Source of the DNA: Theobroma cacao
Lineage: Eukaryota; Streptophyta; Magnoliopsida; Malvales; Malvaceae
DNA length: 64,000 nt
Direction of reading: 5' to 3'
Assembly (NCBI RefSeq): GCF_000208745.1
Contig: NC_030859.1
Coordinates: 16,029,426 to 16,093,425 of the forward strand
Below, one piece after another: positions 52,877 to 63,813 of the stretch (position 1 is the first letter of the stretch; the number at the start of each line of letters is the position of its first letter). Made by a program: the position numbers and the translations under genes. Below the pieces are notes generated by a model. It saw only the letters and a program-made list of their open reading frames with translations. It did not search any database and was not told the DNA's origin.

Positions 52877-53698
52877 ATGTTAAAATATTTAGACAGTGTT
52901 GACGATGGTGGTTCGTGGGAGGAACTGAAGAAGGAGAGTGAAGTAGGGACTAATAATGAAAGCCAGCGGTTAAACAAACTAACTGTCTTGGCGTTGGAAG
53001 GGTTTACAAATGGCTTTGTAATGAATACGAAGAAGATGATGATCATGGAGAAAAAAGCTATCAAGCATGACTTTGGAACTGGAACTGGAAGCAAAAGTCC
53101 TTCCGTTGAAGAAGAAAAAGAAGACTACTTGATCAAGAAGCAAAAGAAGCAGAAGACAAGTGATGCCAAGAAGCAGAAGACAGGCATTGAGAAGAAGCAG
53201 AACCAGAGAAAGGGTTTCAATCCAGTCGTAGAGCTGAGTGCATTAGGCTTAGAACCACCTCCCGATATGCCTCAAGTATTCAAGAATCGCATTGAGAACT
53301 TGGGTGGGACTGACATAAAGCTGGTTATACAGAAGTTCATAAAGCCCACTGATCTGAACCGAGGACACAACCGTTTGTCAATGACATTGAAACAAGTTAG
53401 GAATAAGTTTTTAAGTGAAGCTGAGGAGGAAAAATTCAAGAATAATCGGGGGATGGATGTTATACTGATAGAACCATGTCTTGAGGTATCTAAAGTACAC
53501 TTGACCAAGTGGCTCATCGGAGGGAGCTTTGCATATGTTTTCAAGACTCAGTGGAATCAAATTGTCAAGAACAATGCTGATACTCTCAAGCCAGACGCGG
53601 TCGTTCAAATTTGGTCGTTTCGAGTGGGACCTGAATCACAGCTTGGTTTTGCCATTATCAAGGTTAAAGAAGGGAAGATGGTCTCTGAAATTCATTAG
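52877..53698 (+). CDS. B3 domain (DUF313 family) protein, parental copy
   Basis: A 273-residue single-exon protein from the first in-frame ATG (52877). The open frame extends upstream to about 52781 but without an ATG. A Lys/Gln-rich basic stretch (about residues 88-120) is a likely nuclear localisation signal. The DUF313 B3 domain follows (about 125-265): GLEPPPDM, GHNRLSM, LIEPCLEVSKV, KTQWNQIV, VVQIWSFRV. It is a plant DNA-binding protein of the At2g31720-like B3 group, with unknown targets. It is very similar to the copy at 14.8 kb, with scattered substitutions that do not break the frame. Its divergent neighbour is CstF77, and a third, dead copy lies 6.2 kb downstream. Confidence 0.82.
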   Translation: MLKYLDSVDDGGSWEELKKESEVGTNNESQRLNKLTVLALEGFTNGFVMNTKKMMIMEKKAIKHDFGTGTGSKSPSVEEEKEDYLIKKQKKQKTSDAKKQKTGIEKKQNQRKGFNPVVELSALGLEPPPDMPQVFKNRIENLGGTDIKLVIQKFIKPTDLNRGHNRLSMTLKQVRNKFLSEAEEEKFKNNRGMDVILIEPCLEVSKVHLTKWLIGGSFAYVFKTQWNQIVKNNADTLKPDAVVQIWSFRVGPESQLGFAIIKVKEGKMVSEIH

Positions 53699-53936
53699 AT
53701 AATGAGTTGGAGATTTCCATGAATACAAGATTCTAAATTGTAGAACAGCCCAAGGCTTTTTTCTTACCAATCTTATTTTAATTTTTTTCTTTCACAGTTA
53801 ATGTTTCAAATTGTAAATATGTTTAGATTACTTACAAGTGATATTCAATTTAATGATGATGAATTAATTGTTATGATTGTTACAGTGAATGAATAAGTTT
53901 AGCAAATACCAGATAATAGATATACATTCCTCTTAG

Positions 53937-56489
53937 AATAGCTTGCGTTACAGCATGCGGCCGGCAATGATTACAGAAAGGATGACAGGATGATTTTTAT
54001 GTAAGCAACATGTAACAGTTGAACATCAGTCCACGGGCTTCATCCAAATCACACAGCAGCGCTAGCTGTTGCTTAACAGGTTATTATACATTCACTGGGC
54101 ATAAAAGAAGAAGATTGCTGCCTCCTGTCCAGGCTTAACAGATGCCTCTTTGATGTAGTGCAAGATATTAGTGGCATGAATAGCGAGGAAAACAGGAATG
54201 ATAATTCAAGGAAGCATCTTATCTGCAATGCTAATACGATGATTATACATATATGTGTATGTATGTATGTATGTATGCTGTTTACATAGATACAGGTTTG
54301 ATGAGGCTATTTCAAGGGGGAAATACGAGGTTTAAGGACCCTCAATCGATATCAAGGCCTAGTAGTACTATCTTGTCGCAGACACATGCGTGTTTATATT
54401 CTATATTTACCAAATTAAAGTATACAAAGTTTCCCTTTTAAAAATAAAAAACATAAATAGTACATGCTACAACGTTTAGAATGAATTAAAATAATTTTAA
54501 AATTTTGTAATTTGTTTCCTAAAAAAAAAGGTAATTTGTTTCGAAGTGAGCACCTATATCCATAATCAAGTAAGCAAAAGTATGCATAAATATATGTAGT
54601 TATTATCTTTGAGATACAAATAATTAAGTATATAACTTTAAAGAAATTGATCAATAAATGGTATTCATATGTAAATATATATATATATATATATTATATA
54701 TAAAGAGAATAAGTAATTAAATTAACAACATACAAAACCTATCAATTTGCAACAACTGCAAGCATTTTAATTTGATTAATCATATTATTTTACGGGAGAG
54801 TATGCTCTTATATTGTTTTACAGATCCACAGACAAGCCATGGCCAAGCATGTGGGATAGATAACTCAGGCTGAAGCACACCCTCTTAAAGCAATATCTGG
54901 GCATTCAATGTCCAAACCCTGCATTCCTTCCATCTGTTGAATCAAAACCAGACACCATATATTAACTGCTCTTCAACATTCAAACAGAAACTGCCATGCT
55001 ATAAGATGCAACATTGCCCAGAAAAGCTTAGAAAAGCAAAGAAAGAAAGAAAGAAAGAAAGAAAAAACTTAAACTTTCATCACCATATATTAGTACTAAC
55101 TTGAGTTGAAGGAAAATGAATGAAAGCGTTCAGTCCATATCCTCAACAACATCCACATGCAAACAAATAATGGAACAGAACAAATAAGCTACATTCATGG
55201 GAAAAGAGTGACGAAATTTCAATTATTGGAGCAAGGTTTTTGCCTTGCTAGCTACCTCTTTTTTTGCAGCATGTTAGCCATCGATGTCTTCCCAACAAGG
55301 TTAAAAGGGGAATGGTTCAGAACTTCAAATCCAGGACAAGGCCATATTCAAAGAGGAATGCTGTCAACCTTCAACGGGTTTGACTCAGAACACATAAAAA
55401 TGAGTGTGACATGGTAAGAAAGAGAATAACATGAATTTAGAAATTAACTGTAACAAATCAAACTAAGAAACATTTGCTTTCAAACATCAATGATTAGAAT
55501 TTCCAAATGCTGATAACAACTTAGAACCAAAATAAGATACACACAAGAGATTTGAATGTGTAGAACTAATTTGATCTGAATAATCACTTACAAGGACTCT
55601 TATGTTAACATTTTTCCTATTAGTGAGAAAACCTACTAGATAAACTGCCTAAGGTAAATAAGGGTATAAGAATATCAAAAACATAGTTCCTAATTACCGA
55701 CCAAAAGAACTGTGGAGATATGGTGTCAGCAAAAGTTACACCCTCATACAGAAGACATCTTCTTAAAGTATTCATGAGCATTGATTATTCCATTCAAAAT
55801 CCTGCTCTCCCATCCTCCTCAAATACTAGTCCAGATATTGCTAATTTTATATGACAATTGAATAGTTTGACTTCTTAGTAATACTAATTACTAAACATTT
55901 AATTTTTGACTGTCAAACACTCTAGTTCCAACTACGTATCCTGTTGTCATGTGCATAAATATAAGTAAGAAAATAAAAACTTGAATGGGGGCATACCCGG
56001 AGAGATCAATCACAAAATTAAGTACACCCCACTTTCGTCCTCATAGATATCATAGAGATCAATCACATTTGGTTTGGGTGAAACATTTTCCACAATCTCT
56101 TATAACCAAAATCTCATTGGTTAACAAGGCATCCGAAATGGAAATCTGATTCCATGTTGGCAATCCCATTGAAAATAGCTAAAACAGGTGTTGTAACAAT
56201 TAGGGGTGATGTCGACCAGTCATGGAGCAATCAATAGAGGAAGTATCCAGCTTGAGTAGGTGCGTCTTTCTTTACAGAACCTGAAAGGGAATGTCTCGGT
56301 ATGTTGCATGCCTTTTTGTCTGTTGGTAATATGGTTATTGGTTTGTGGAACAGTGAATTTTGAAAGATGGGGCAGATTACTGCTCATGTGCATCCCATAA
56401 AGGCTGTGCTAAGAATATGTTTTTGGTTCAGACAATGAAGTATGTATCAGGAGATGAATCTGGGCTTTTTGGTTTTTTAAGGGGTGTAT
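53937..56489. other. spacer, no confident gene
   Basis: AT-rich sequence with microsatellites: TATG (54254-54278), AT (54674-54700) and AAAG (55038-55069). A 69-base minus-strand stretch (54865-54933) after a good 3' splice site could be an orphan last exon. The plus ORF at 55157-55417 matches no family I recognise. Nothing else supportable. Confidence 0.5.
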
Positions 56490-57158
56490 ACTGTATTAGA
56501 AGAAGGTATGCAAGCTTATCAGGGCACTCTATGGCCTGAAGTAGGCTCCAAGAGCCTGGTATATAAGAATTGATGATCATTTCAAAGATTCAGGGTTTCA
56601 GAGGGGCATAAATGAGTCAACATTATATCTGAAAAGTGAAAATGGCACTATCTTACTCATTGTAGCACTCTATGTTGATCATGTTTAGATTACTGGACTT
56701 GAAGGTCAATATCTGGCTAAGTTTAAAACTCCAATAAAGAAGGTGTTCGAAATGACAGACTTGGGCGAAATGATTTATTTTCTTGGGATGGAGGTTATAC
56801 AATCTACTGGTAAGGTTGTTTTACATCAAGGGAAATATGCAAAGGACTTACTTATCAGGTTCAAAAAGAGTATGTGCAAGGCTGTAAGTACTCCTTTAAG
56901 TACTGGTGCAAAGTTTTGCAGGGATGATGGTATTGCTAAGGCAAATGGGCAGTTATATAGAAGCATCATTGGTTCTTTACTATATTTAGTAGCTACAAGG
57001 CTTGATATAATGTTTGCTACATGTTTACCGTCAAGGTTCATGCAAGATCCTATAGAGACTCACTTTACAGCAACTAAGAGGATCTTGAGGTATGTGAAGG
57101 GAACTGTGGATTATGGATTAGTGTACATGAAGCAAGAGAGCAGTCAGCTGGTAGGTTT
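56490..57158 (+). mobile_element. Ty1/Copia reverse transcriptase remnant (5' part)
   Basis: Translates to Copia RT: RALYGLK then a stop, APRAWY, LYVDHV where active elements have YVDD, FEMTDLGEMIYFLGMEV, HQGKYAKDLL, YRSIIGSLLYLVATRLDI, ATKRILRYVKGT. Loss of the catalytic Asp and several stops show it is dead. It is interrupted after codon VGF by a solo LTR and continues at 58889. The 5' extent is uncertain. Confidence 0.9.
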
Positions 57159-58888
57159 TGCTAGGAACGGCATGATTAGAGCGTCAACGCAGCGGAATAA
57201 AAAAAATTGAAATAAAAAAAAACCATGCCTCCTACCTTTGGATCACCTTGGTTGTTTAATGCAAAGTTATGTACCACATAAAATCAGAAAAAGAATGTAC
57301 CTTTTCAAGTGATATCGTAATCAAATGGATTCCTTTTGGTGACAAAACAAGAACACCTTTGGTGTGAAAGAATCCCAGCCACTCAATCGCTTGGCTTCTA
57401 ATGATGCACACATGATTGCAACGGATCCTTCTCAAGGAGAGAGCTTTATGCCACAGGCTTGTGCTAGCAAGTGGACAATGATTTGTCCTCTTTTCTTCTT
57501 TGATTTCTAGCAAAGAATCAAAGGAGAAGTTTTCAAAAGAAAATAAACTTCTCAAGAGTGGCAGCACTCAAGAGAAAATCCCTTTTTTTTCTTTGTTTCC
57601 TTCTCATTTCTTAGAAAAAAAGAGTGGCTATAACGTAATATTTATATCTAGGTTTAACTTATTAAAATTTGCAAAATAAGTTATTAATATTATAACAAAT
57701 ATAATATTTAACCAATACCTAATTAAACTCTTTTAATTAGGTCCTTAGTAGTTAAAACTTAGAATTTGATTTAAGTCTAACTTAAATCATCACACTCTCA
57801 ATTTAATCCAAATTACAACCTTTGTGTGTGATCCATTAGGTTCTTAACATGTTGGCAATGGAATTGAATTATAATATTATTAATTAATTAATTTAAATGA
57901 ATCATATTCAATTTTAAATTAATTAATTCAATTCCATAGACCATGATTGGCATCTAGCAATGCATCATGGGCACCCAATTGTTAGGAGAGTCAAAGGATA
58001 TTTTGACAACCTTTCAGTGTACAGTTTTTCAATGTAATTCATTCCCTCATTATATATCCCGAAGATGATAAGAGCTTGCTGCAGTGCCTACTCTTATTGA
58101 TCTCTATATTTGTTCTTGCAGTTAGATCATTAGCTTTATGGAGATTTATGAAACTCATTTCATAATCTCCTAATCACCTTGGCTAAGGATTTAATTAAGC
58201 TAATATCAACCAAGAACAAATGAGATATTTCCCCTTGAATCACTTGGGGTGATGATTCCTATCTTGACCACTCATTTACCTTCACATGTTCATGCTATAC
58301 TCAAAAGCATCTTGTTTTGGCATCTTTGGTTAGGCACCCATAGGGATGAAATCAAAGCATAGCACTCCACACATAAGACAACTTGGTATCTCAAGTCTAG
58401 GGAGTATTTACACAACTGACACATGAGAAGTATTACCTAGACACTTGAGTGAAATACCAAATGCACTTCTCATGGCGGGTCATGTTCAGTGAACTCTCTC
58501 TCCCATGGCAAGCACCCACATGCTAGTTCCAAGTATCTCTATACTTCAACCTATGAGAATGATTGCTTACTTCACAAGTAAGGAACATAACATGTGCCAA
58601 TCTTTGAGCATTATTGATGCCCTGTCTCAATAATACAATAATCAGGAACTTTTAGGAACAATGCTTTAATGCATAAGGATCTCATAATTGTATCCCAATA
58701 CAATTCCTTTGCAAGGCATATATAGTTCCACGGGCTTTATTTACATAAGTACAAAAAGTAATTAAATCACAAACTTATGGATAAAGAACTACCTCAATGT
58801 TATTATGAATAACAAATGTCATACATGAATATCTCAAAATTGTAATTTTCATACAACCACAGATTGGCTTGTAGGGCTTATACTAACA
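57159..58888. mobile_element. solo LTR nested in the Copia remnant
   Basis: 1730 bp starting TGCTAGGA and ending TACTAACA, the imperfect inverted TG...CA ends of an LTR. It is flanked by a perfect 5-bp target duplication GGTTT (57154-57158 and 58889-58893). Removing the insert with one target copy restores the Copia frame VGFSNSD. No coding sequence was recognised inside, so this is a solo LTR left by recombination or a short non-autonomous element. Confidence 0.88.
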
Positions 58889-59404
58889 GGTTTTTCAAAT
58901 AGTGATTAAGCTGGTTCTTTAGATGATTCTAAAAGCATAAGAGGGTTTTGTTTCTCTTTTGGCAGTGCAATGTTTACTTGGAATTCAAAGGAGTAACAAG
59001 TGGTTGCTCAGTCAACAACTGATGCTGAGTACATTGTTTGTGCAACTACTACTAACCATGCTCTATGGTTAAGGAAGTTACTAGTTGAGCTAGGATTCAA
59101 GCAAGTGAAGGGAACTCTGAGCAATGTTGACAACATGTCAACAATTGTTATCACAAAGAATCCAATTCAACAGGGAAGAACAAAGCATATTAGAGTCAAG
59201 TGTCATGCCCTAAGAAATGTCGTGAAGGAAGGAGAAATTGAATTGGTTCATTGTGCAACTGCTGATCAGGTTGCTGATATTTTCACCAAAAGTTTGGGAA
59301 ATGAGATATTTGAGTATTTGAGATTGTGTCTTGAAGTTCTTCAAATTGAGAATTATGGGGTTATTTTGAAAAGTAATTCTCAATCTGGAAGCAGGGCTGA
59401 TTGA
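58889..59404 (+). mobile_element. Ty1/Copia RNase H remnant (3' part)
   Basis: Continuation of the Copia pol: AGSLDDSKSIRGFCF, VVAQSTTDAEY, ALWLRKLLVELGF, TKHIRVKCHALR, ATADQVADIFTKSLG. Two stops (after NSD and after NSKE) replace conserved residues. The end of the polyprotein is the TGA at 59402-59404. Confidence 0.92.
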
Positions 59405-59945
59405 AGATTAGGCGAGAAGCAACAACTTTGAAGGTTGAAGAATACACTTGGAGCATAAAGGATGGCGTTTCTCAACTAAATAGGCTAGAGGCTTCAAAAC
59501 GTATCGTTTTAATATTTGTTTAAAATTGTTGTCCTCAAAACAATGTGATGTTTGTCGTTTGAGTTTGCTGTTATTTTACTTAGTCTTATACGCATCTTTG
59601 TAATGTCGTTTAGTTAAGTTTAAATTCAGCTGAGTCTTATACGTGCCTTATGGTGTTGTTTTAATCTGTTTTTCATTTTTTGTTTCAAGGCCTAACGAAC
59701 ATGGTTGGTCTGGTTCACTTTACCGTTGAGCTGTGCTTTGGTAAATGTGAAATTGAGTGCTTGATTTGATTTGTTAAGAAATATTGTTAAGTATAGAAGT
59801 TTAAATACTAAAAGTTGAATATAAAGAGGTGCTTTTTGCCATCAAAAGAAAAATCTCTACGGCTTTAGTTGCGCTCTACTTCTTCCTCTACTCCTCTATT
59901 TTCATATTTTAATTTTTTTCAGAGAAATTTCAGTAAATTTTTCTT
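59405..59945 (+). mobile_element. probable Copia 3' end / LTR remnant
   Basis: Follows the pol stop directly. It has a polypurine stretch near 59450-59464 and a pyrimidine-rich CTCTACTTCTTCCTCTACTC region near 59873-59895 typical of a Copia leader or LTR end. No matching 5' LTR was found in the window, so boundaries are not proven. Confidence 0.4.
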
Positions 59946-60840
59946 CATTTACAAACAGCTTTGCAATGAAGAAGAAGATGATCTTTGAGAAGAAAGGTAT
60001 AAAGCGTTGCTTTGAAACCGAAAGCAAAAGTCCCACTAAAGAAGAAAAAGAAGACTTCTTGATTTAGAAGCAAAAAAAAACAGAAGACAAGTAATAGTAA
60101 AAAGCAAAAGCGAAGTAGTGAGAAGAAGCAGAAGATAGGTAGTGAGCAGAAGCAAAACTAGAGAAAGAGTTCCGACCCACTCACCGAGCTTACTGCCTTA
60201 GGTTTAAAACGGCCTCCAGATATGTGTAAAGTGTTCAAGAATCGCATTGAAAACTTAGGTGGGACTGGCATAAAGCTGGTTATATAGAAGTTCATAAAGC
60301 TTACTGATTTGAATCCGGGGCACAATTGTTTGTTAATGGCATTGAAACAAGTTAGGAATAGGTATGTGGGTGAAGCTGAGGAGGAAAAATTCAAGAATAA
60401 TTGGGGGATGGATATTATATTGGTAGAACCATGTCTTGATGTATCTAAAGTGCACTTGACCAAGTGGCTCATTGAAGGGTGCTTTGCCCATGTTTTCAAG
60501 ACTCAATGAAATCAAGTTATCAGGAACAATGCTGATACTCTTAAGCTAGATGCGGTTGTACAAATTTGGTCATTTCGAGTCAGCTTGGTTTTGCCATAAT
60601 CAAGGTTAAAGATGGGAAGATGATTTCTGAAATTAGTTAGGTAATGAGTCAAAAATACCAATGTATACAAAATTCTAAATTGTAGAATGGCTGAAGGTTT
60701 TTTTCTTATCAATGTTTTTTAATTTTTTTAAAGTTGTAATTGGGTTTAGATTACTTACATGTAATTCATTTTATCGATAAATTTTTGCTTCAAATTATTC
60801 AATTTACAAATCATCATGGTGAATGAATAAGCATAACGAA
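59946..60840 (+). pseudogene. B3 domain (DUF313) pseudogene, third copy
   Basis: Collinear with the B3 genes at 14.8 and 52.9 kb from about their residue 75 to the stop, plus 3' UTR homology to about 60840. In-frame stops replace Lys/Gln/Trp codons (for example after EEKEDFLI, at the IQKF site and in KTQW). A deletion removes the GPESQ region near 60580. The 5' third is missing, and the break is adjacent to the Copia 3' region, which may have caused the truncation. More diverged than the other two, so an older tandem copy. Confidence 0.9.
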
Positions 60841-62278
60841 TCTTTATTTTTTATTTTGTTTTCACTACTTTATCTTGTAACCGAGCATCAATGCAAGTCT
60901 AGGCTCGAACTTGAACTCAAAAACCATTAAGCAGCTCCACTAATAGTAATTGGCAGCAACCCAATATACCATTTTTCAGTAGATAGTAATACTTGTAATG
61001 TTATGTTATGATGAGGAGGGGCTGGCAGTTGATTTACTTTTGATAGTAAGAAACTTGTGTTTAGTCTTCTAATAGTTTGTATTAGAGTTGTTATGTCCAC
61101 AACCGGTCGATTGGCTAAACAAGGTGTTGAGTTTTAGATTGACTAGAATTCTAAATCTTATTTGACTAGGTTTTTGAGATGATTTAATGTTTTTACATAT
61201 CAACATTAAGTAGTTGTATGGTTTTAAACTTATTTGACTAGAATTCATATCAAATACCTTTAGGTTAACCAAAATTCTAGATCTTATTTGACTAGAATTC
61301 TATATCTTATTTCTCCTTTATAATGAAGCAAAATTAAAGGTATTTGATATGAATTAATGTTTTTACATATCAAAGTTTGGCGAAAAGAATATTTCAAAGG
61401 TCGATTACTCTTCATTTTTTTTATGCAATGGATAAAAGAGTTGAACATGAAATAAATCTTGTTAGAATTGATTCAATTTTTAAGATAATTTCAATGATTC
61501 CTTAATAACAACACTTTCAAATTATAAAAGCAAAAAAAAAAAAAAATTAAAATGGTAATTTTGAAATATACTCAATAAATATGTCCATTTTCATCAATCA
61601 AAAGTTTTACTCACATCTATGATTTTATATATATATATATATATTATAAATTATAGCAATTTAATTTTATAATTTATTAATTATAGATACCCTATATATT
61701 TGTATATAGGATAATTTTTCTAATACTTGATGAGAATTTTTTAATATTTTACTCTGGTTAGTTCTCATTTCTATAGAAAACAAAGAATGCAGTAGCCACC
61801 AATATTATTTTCTAGGTCGAGATACATGCTCAAGGTTATTGAAATCATGAAATATTCAATAGATCTTTCATTTTGAAAATAATGTAATTATGAAGAAATT
61901 TGAGAACAATATGTTTCACGTACTTAACTGATTATAAGTGTAGAGTTTCCATCAAAAAGTGAAAAAGCAGTATTTTTTTAGACTGATATAAGATATTATC
62001 ATTTTTCGTTATAAATTTTATTGACTTAACAAAAAAATTATAAATTTTATTGTCATACATTATTGAAACTTTGCAAAGAGGACTTGATGAAACATCAACA
62101 ATGAAAAAGCACTTGTCTCATACTTGTGCCAATATATCATTATCTTTAAGTAAAGGATTTTGAATTTTTCACTAGTGCTTGATGGCTACTTGACTGAACT
62201 TGACAAGTTCATTATAACAATTATCGGTGATAGTTCTTTCTGAACGTGCTTGCGAAAATTCAGTAACACAATGTCAGT
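60841..62278. other. AT-rich spacer with inverted repeat
   Basis: No gene seen. It contains the inverted repeat 61242-61355, repeated TTGACTAGAATTC motifs at about 61139-61305, and an AT microsatellite (61626-61645). Confidence 0.5.
61242..61355. repeat. perfect 21-bp inverted repeat
   Basis: Arms 61242-61262 (AATTCATATCAAATACCTTT...) and 61335-61355 are exact reverse complements separated by 72 bp. TAATGTTTTTACATATCAA also occurs directly repeated at about 61184 and 61354. It may be the relic of a small element or a palindromic duplication. Confidence 0.85.
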
Positions 62279-62401
62279 TCATCTTGATCTTGCTTTCGCA
62301 ATTATTTTCCCCTTGATTGGATCAATATCTAGAGCCATGATGGTTCCACTTGCCAAAATGACAAAAATTCCTAAAATAATGTAGCCATTTAAACTTGCCA
62401 T
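62279..62401 (-). CDS. small hydrophobic-leader ORF, function unknown
   Basis: Forty residues starting MASLNGYIILGIFVILASG, a signal-peptide-like hydrophobic leader, then a short charged tail. I do not recognise it. It could be the first exon of a secreted protein, a gene fragment, or chance. There is no second exon I can support within the window. Confidence 0.2.
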   Translation of the reverse strand: MASLNGYIILGIFVILASGTIMALDIDPIKGKIIAKARSR

Positions 62402-63508
62402 TGCAACCTTAATAAATGAACAATGGTTTCTCTTATTTTGATGGGTAGAAAACTTTGATATTGCTACAAATTTCACTTACAACAAAATTGATCATTTATA
62501 CTTTACAGGTTACAGGAAAAAAAAGGTGACATACATTTAGGGCTCTTAAAAGACATCAATTGCATTTTAGCTTCAATATCATTAAGTACACTTAAATCTT
62601 AGTTTATTGGTTGGCATAAATCAGAATTGCTTGTATTTCTTAATTCATTACTCTAGTATCTATTGAGATTTTTGTTTTCTTAATAGCTTCACTTGATGTG
62701 CTATATATAGTTATAAATATGTAAAGCAGTGAGAAATATTGTCTTTTCTTTTTTTTATTGTTTCTATATTTTTTTCTACTATTTAGTAAAAATAAAATTA
62801 AAATACCTAAAAAATCTCTAAATTGTTCAAATAAATTAAAATAAATTCTTATTTTTTATTGATTTACTTAAGTCACTTTGAGTCAAATAAGTCTTTATAA
62901 TAACTAATGGTTAATTAATTATTGTTAGTCAAAATGTCATTTGTCACTTGAAATTGTCACATATTTGCAATGGCATGTAGCAATCCTCTTATGTAATGTT
63001 TACAACTGATTGGGATTTACTAGTGATTTTGATGTTTGCTTGCAATGTTCTTTCGCATTCTTATTCTAGTTCCACCTTCATATAGTAATCGAGTATATAG
63101 TTGATTGTGCTTGGTATTAATGCAAGCAACTGATAACTGTTAACAGTGTTGTTTTGGCATCGTTACTATACCTGTTAACAGTATGGTTGATTGTTCTTAT
63201 TCTACTTCGCTTTGTTTATGATGTTGCTCTATGTTAGTTATCATGTAGATACGTCTATCATTGTATCACTATTGGCATTGTTTTTGTTTTAGTGGTGATG
63301 TCGTAATGTTATCATTGTAATACCATGCGGCAACATCTATTGATACTTGATATATGGTATTAGTAGATCGCTTGTTCTACCTAGTAATTCATTAGAAGCT
63401 AAGCACTTTTTCTATTTAAGATCCAACTATGGGTTTTGATTTGAAGTCTGGTTTCGGCTATTTCTGATTTGTCCAATATAGCTTTTGCTGGATACTTAAT
63501 GAAATGAA
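62402..63508. other. AT-rich spacer
   Basis: No gene seen. 62800-62960 resembles the dispersed AT-rich repeat family (GTTAGTCAAAATGTC followed by CACTTGAAATTGTCAC), probably another member. The sequence just below 63509 would be 3' UTR of the parent RPL24 transcript if the pseudogene is processed; no poly-A tract was found. Confidence 0.4.
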
Positions 63509-63787
63509 TTATACCTTTGGTGCAAAACGCTTTAGAGTGTTACCCTTGTTATTTTTCTTTTGTTGCTTTGATGCTACTTCTGCTTTCTTAGCCTTCTTTT
63601 CATCCTTAGTTTTCTTGATCCTTTCCTTGGGAGAGTAGCTTCCCTAGCAACATCACGAACTTTTGGCTTCTCACTTCTCTTTTGGATCACCTCTAGGGTG
63701 GCACCCACAATGGATCTAGAGTAAGGTTTCTGAGTGGCACGTCTCCTCTTTTTCACGAGCTCTTGAGCAATGTCCTTCTTGTATTGC
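63509..63787 (-). pseudogene. RPL24: 60S ribosomal protein L24 (eL24) pseudogene, 5'-truncated
   Basis: The minus strand encodes [37 protein letters not shown] and [14 protein letters not shown], the conserved middle of eL24. One frame change follows near 63640 (after EATL), with [18 protein letters not shown] in the other frame, ending at a TAA (63509-63511). A one-codon loss (RR to R) is also visible. The N-terminal ~60 residues are absent. There is no splice site at the truncation, so this is a 5'-truncated copy, most likely a retropseudogene. Confidence 0.85.
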
Positions 63788-63813
63788 TTCGTAGTGGCAC
63801 ATTGACGTCATAT

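Larger units (their letters stand above)
51987..53936 (+). repeat. segmental duplication, donor copy
   Basis: Homologous to 14121-15954, same orientation. It runs from the eighth codon region of CstF77 exon 1 through the intergenic promoter and the B3 gene to the shared end CATTCCTCTTAG. It is longer than the daughter mainly because of extra tandem units at 52679-52772 and small indels in the promoter. Confidence 0.93.

Noticed and set aside
55157..55417. 86-codon plus ORF
   Set aside because: No recognisable motif, no splice context, and it lies in AT-rich spacer; likely chance.
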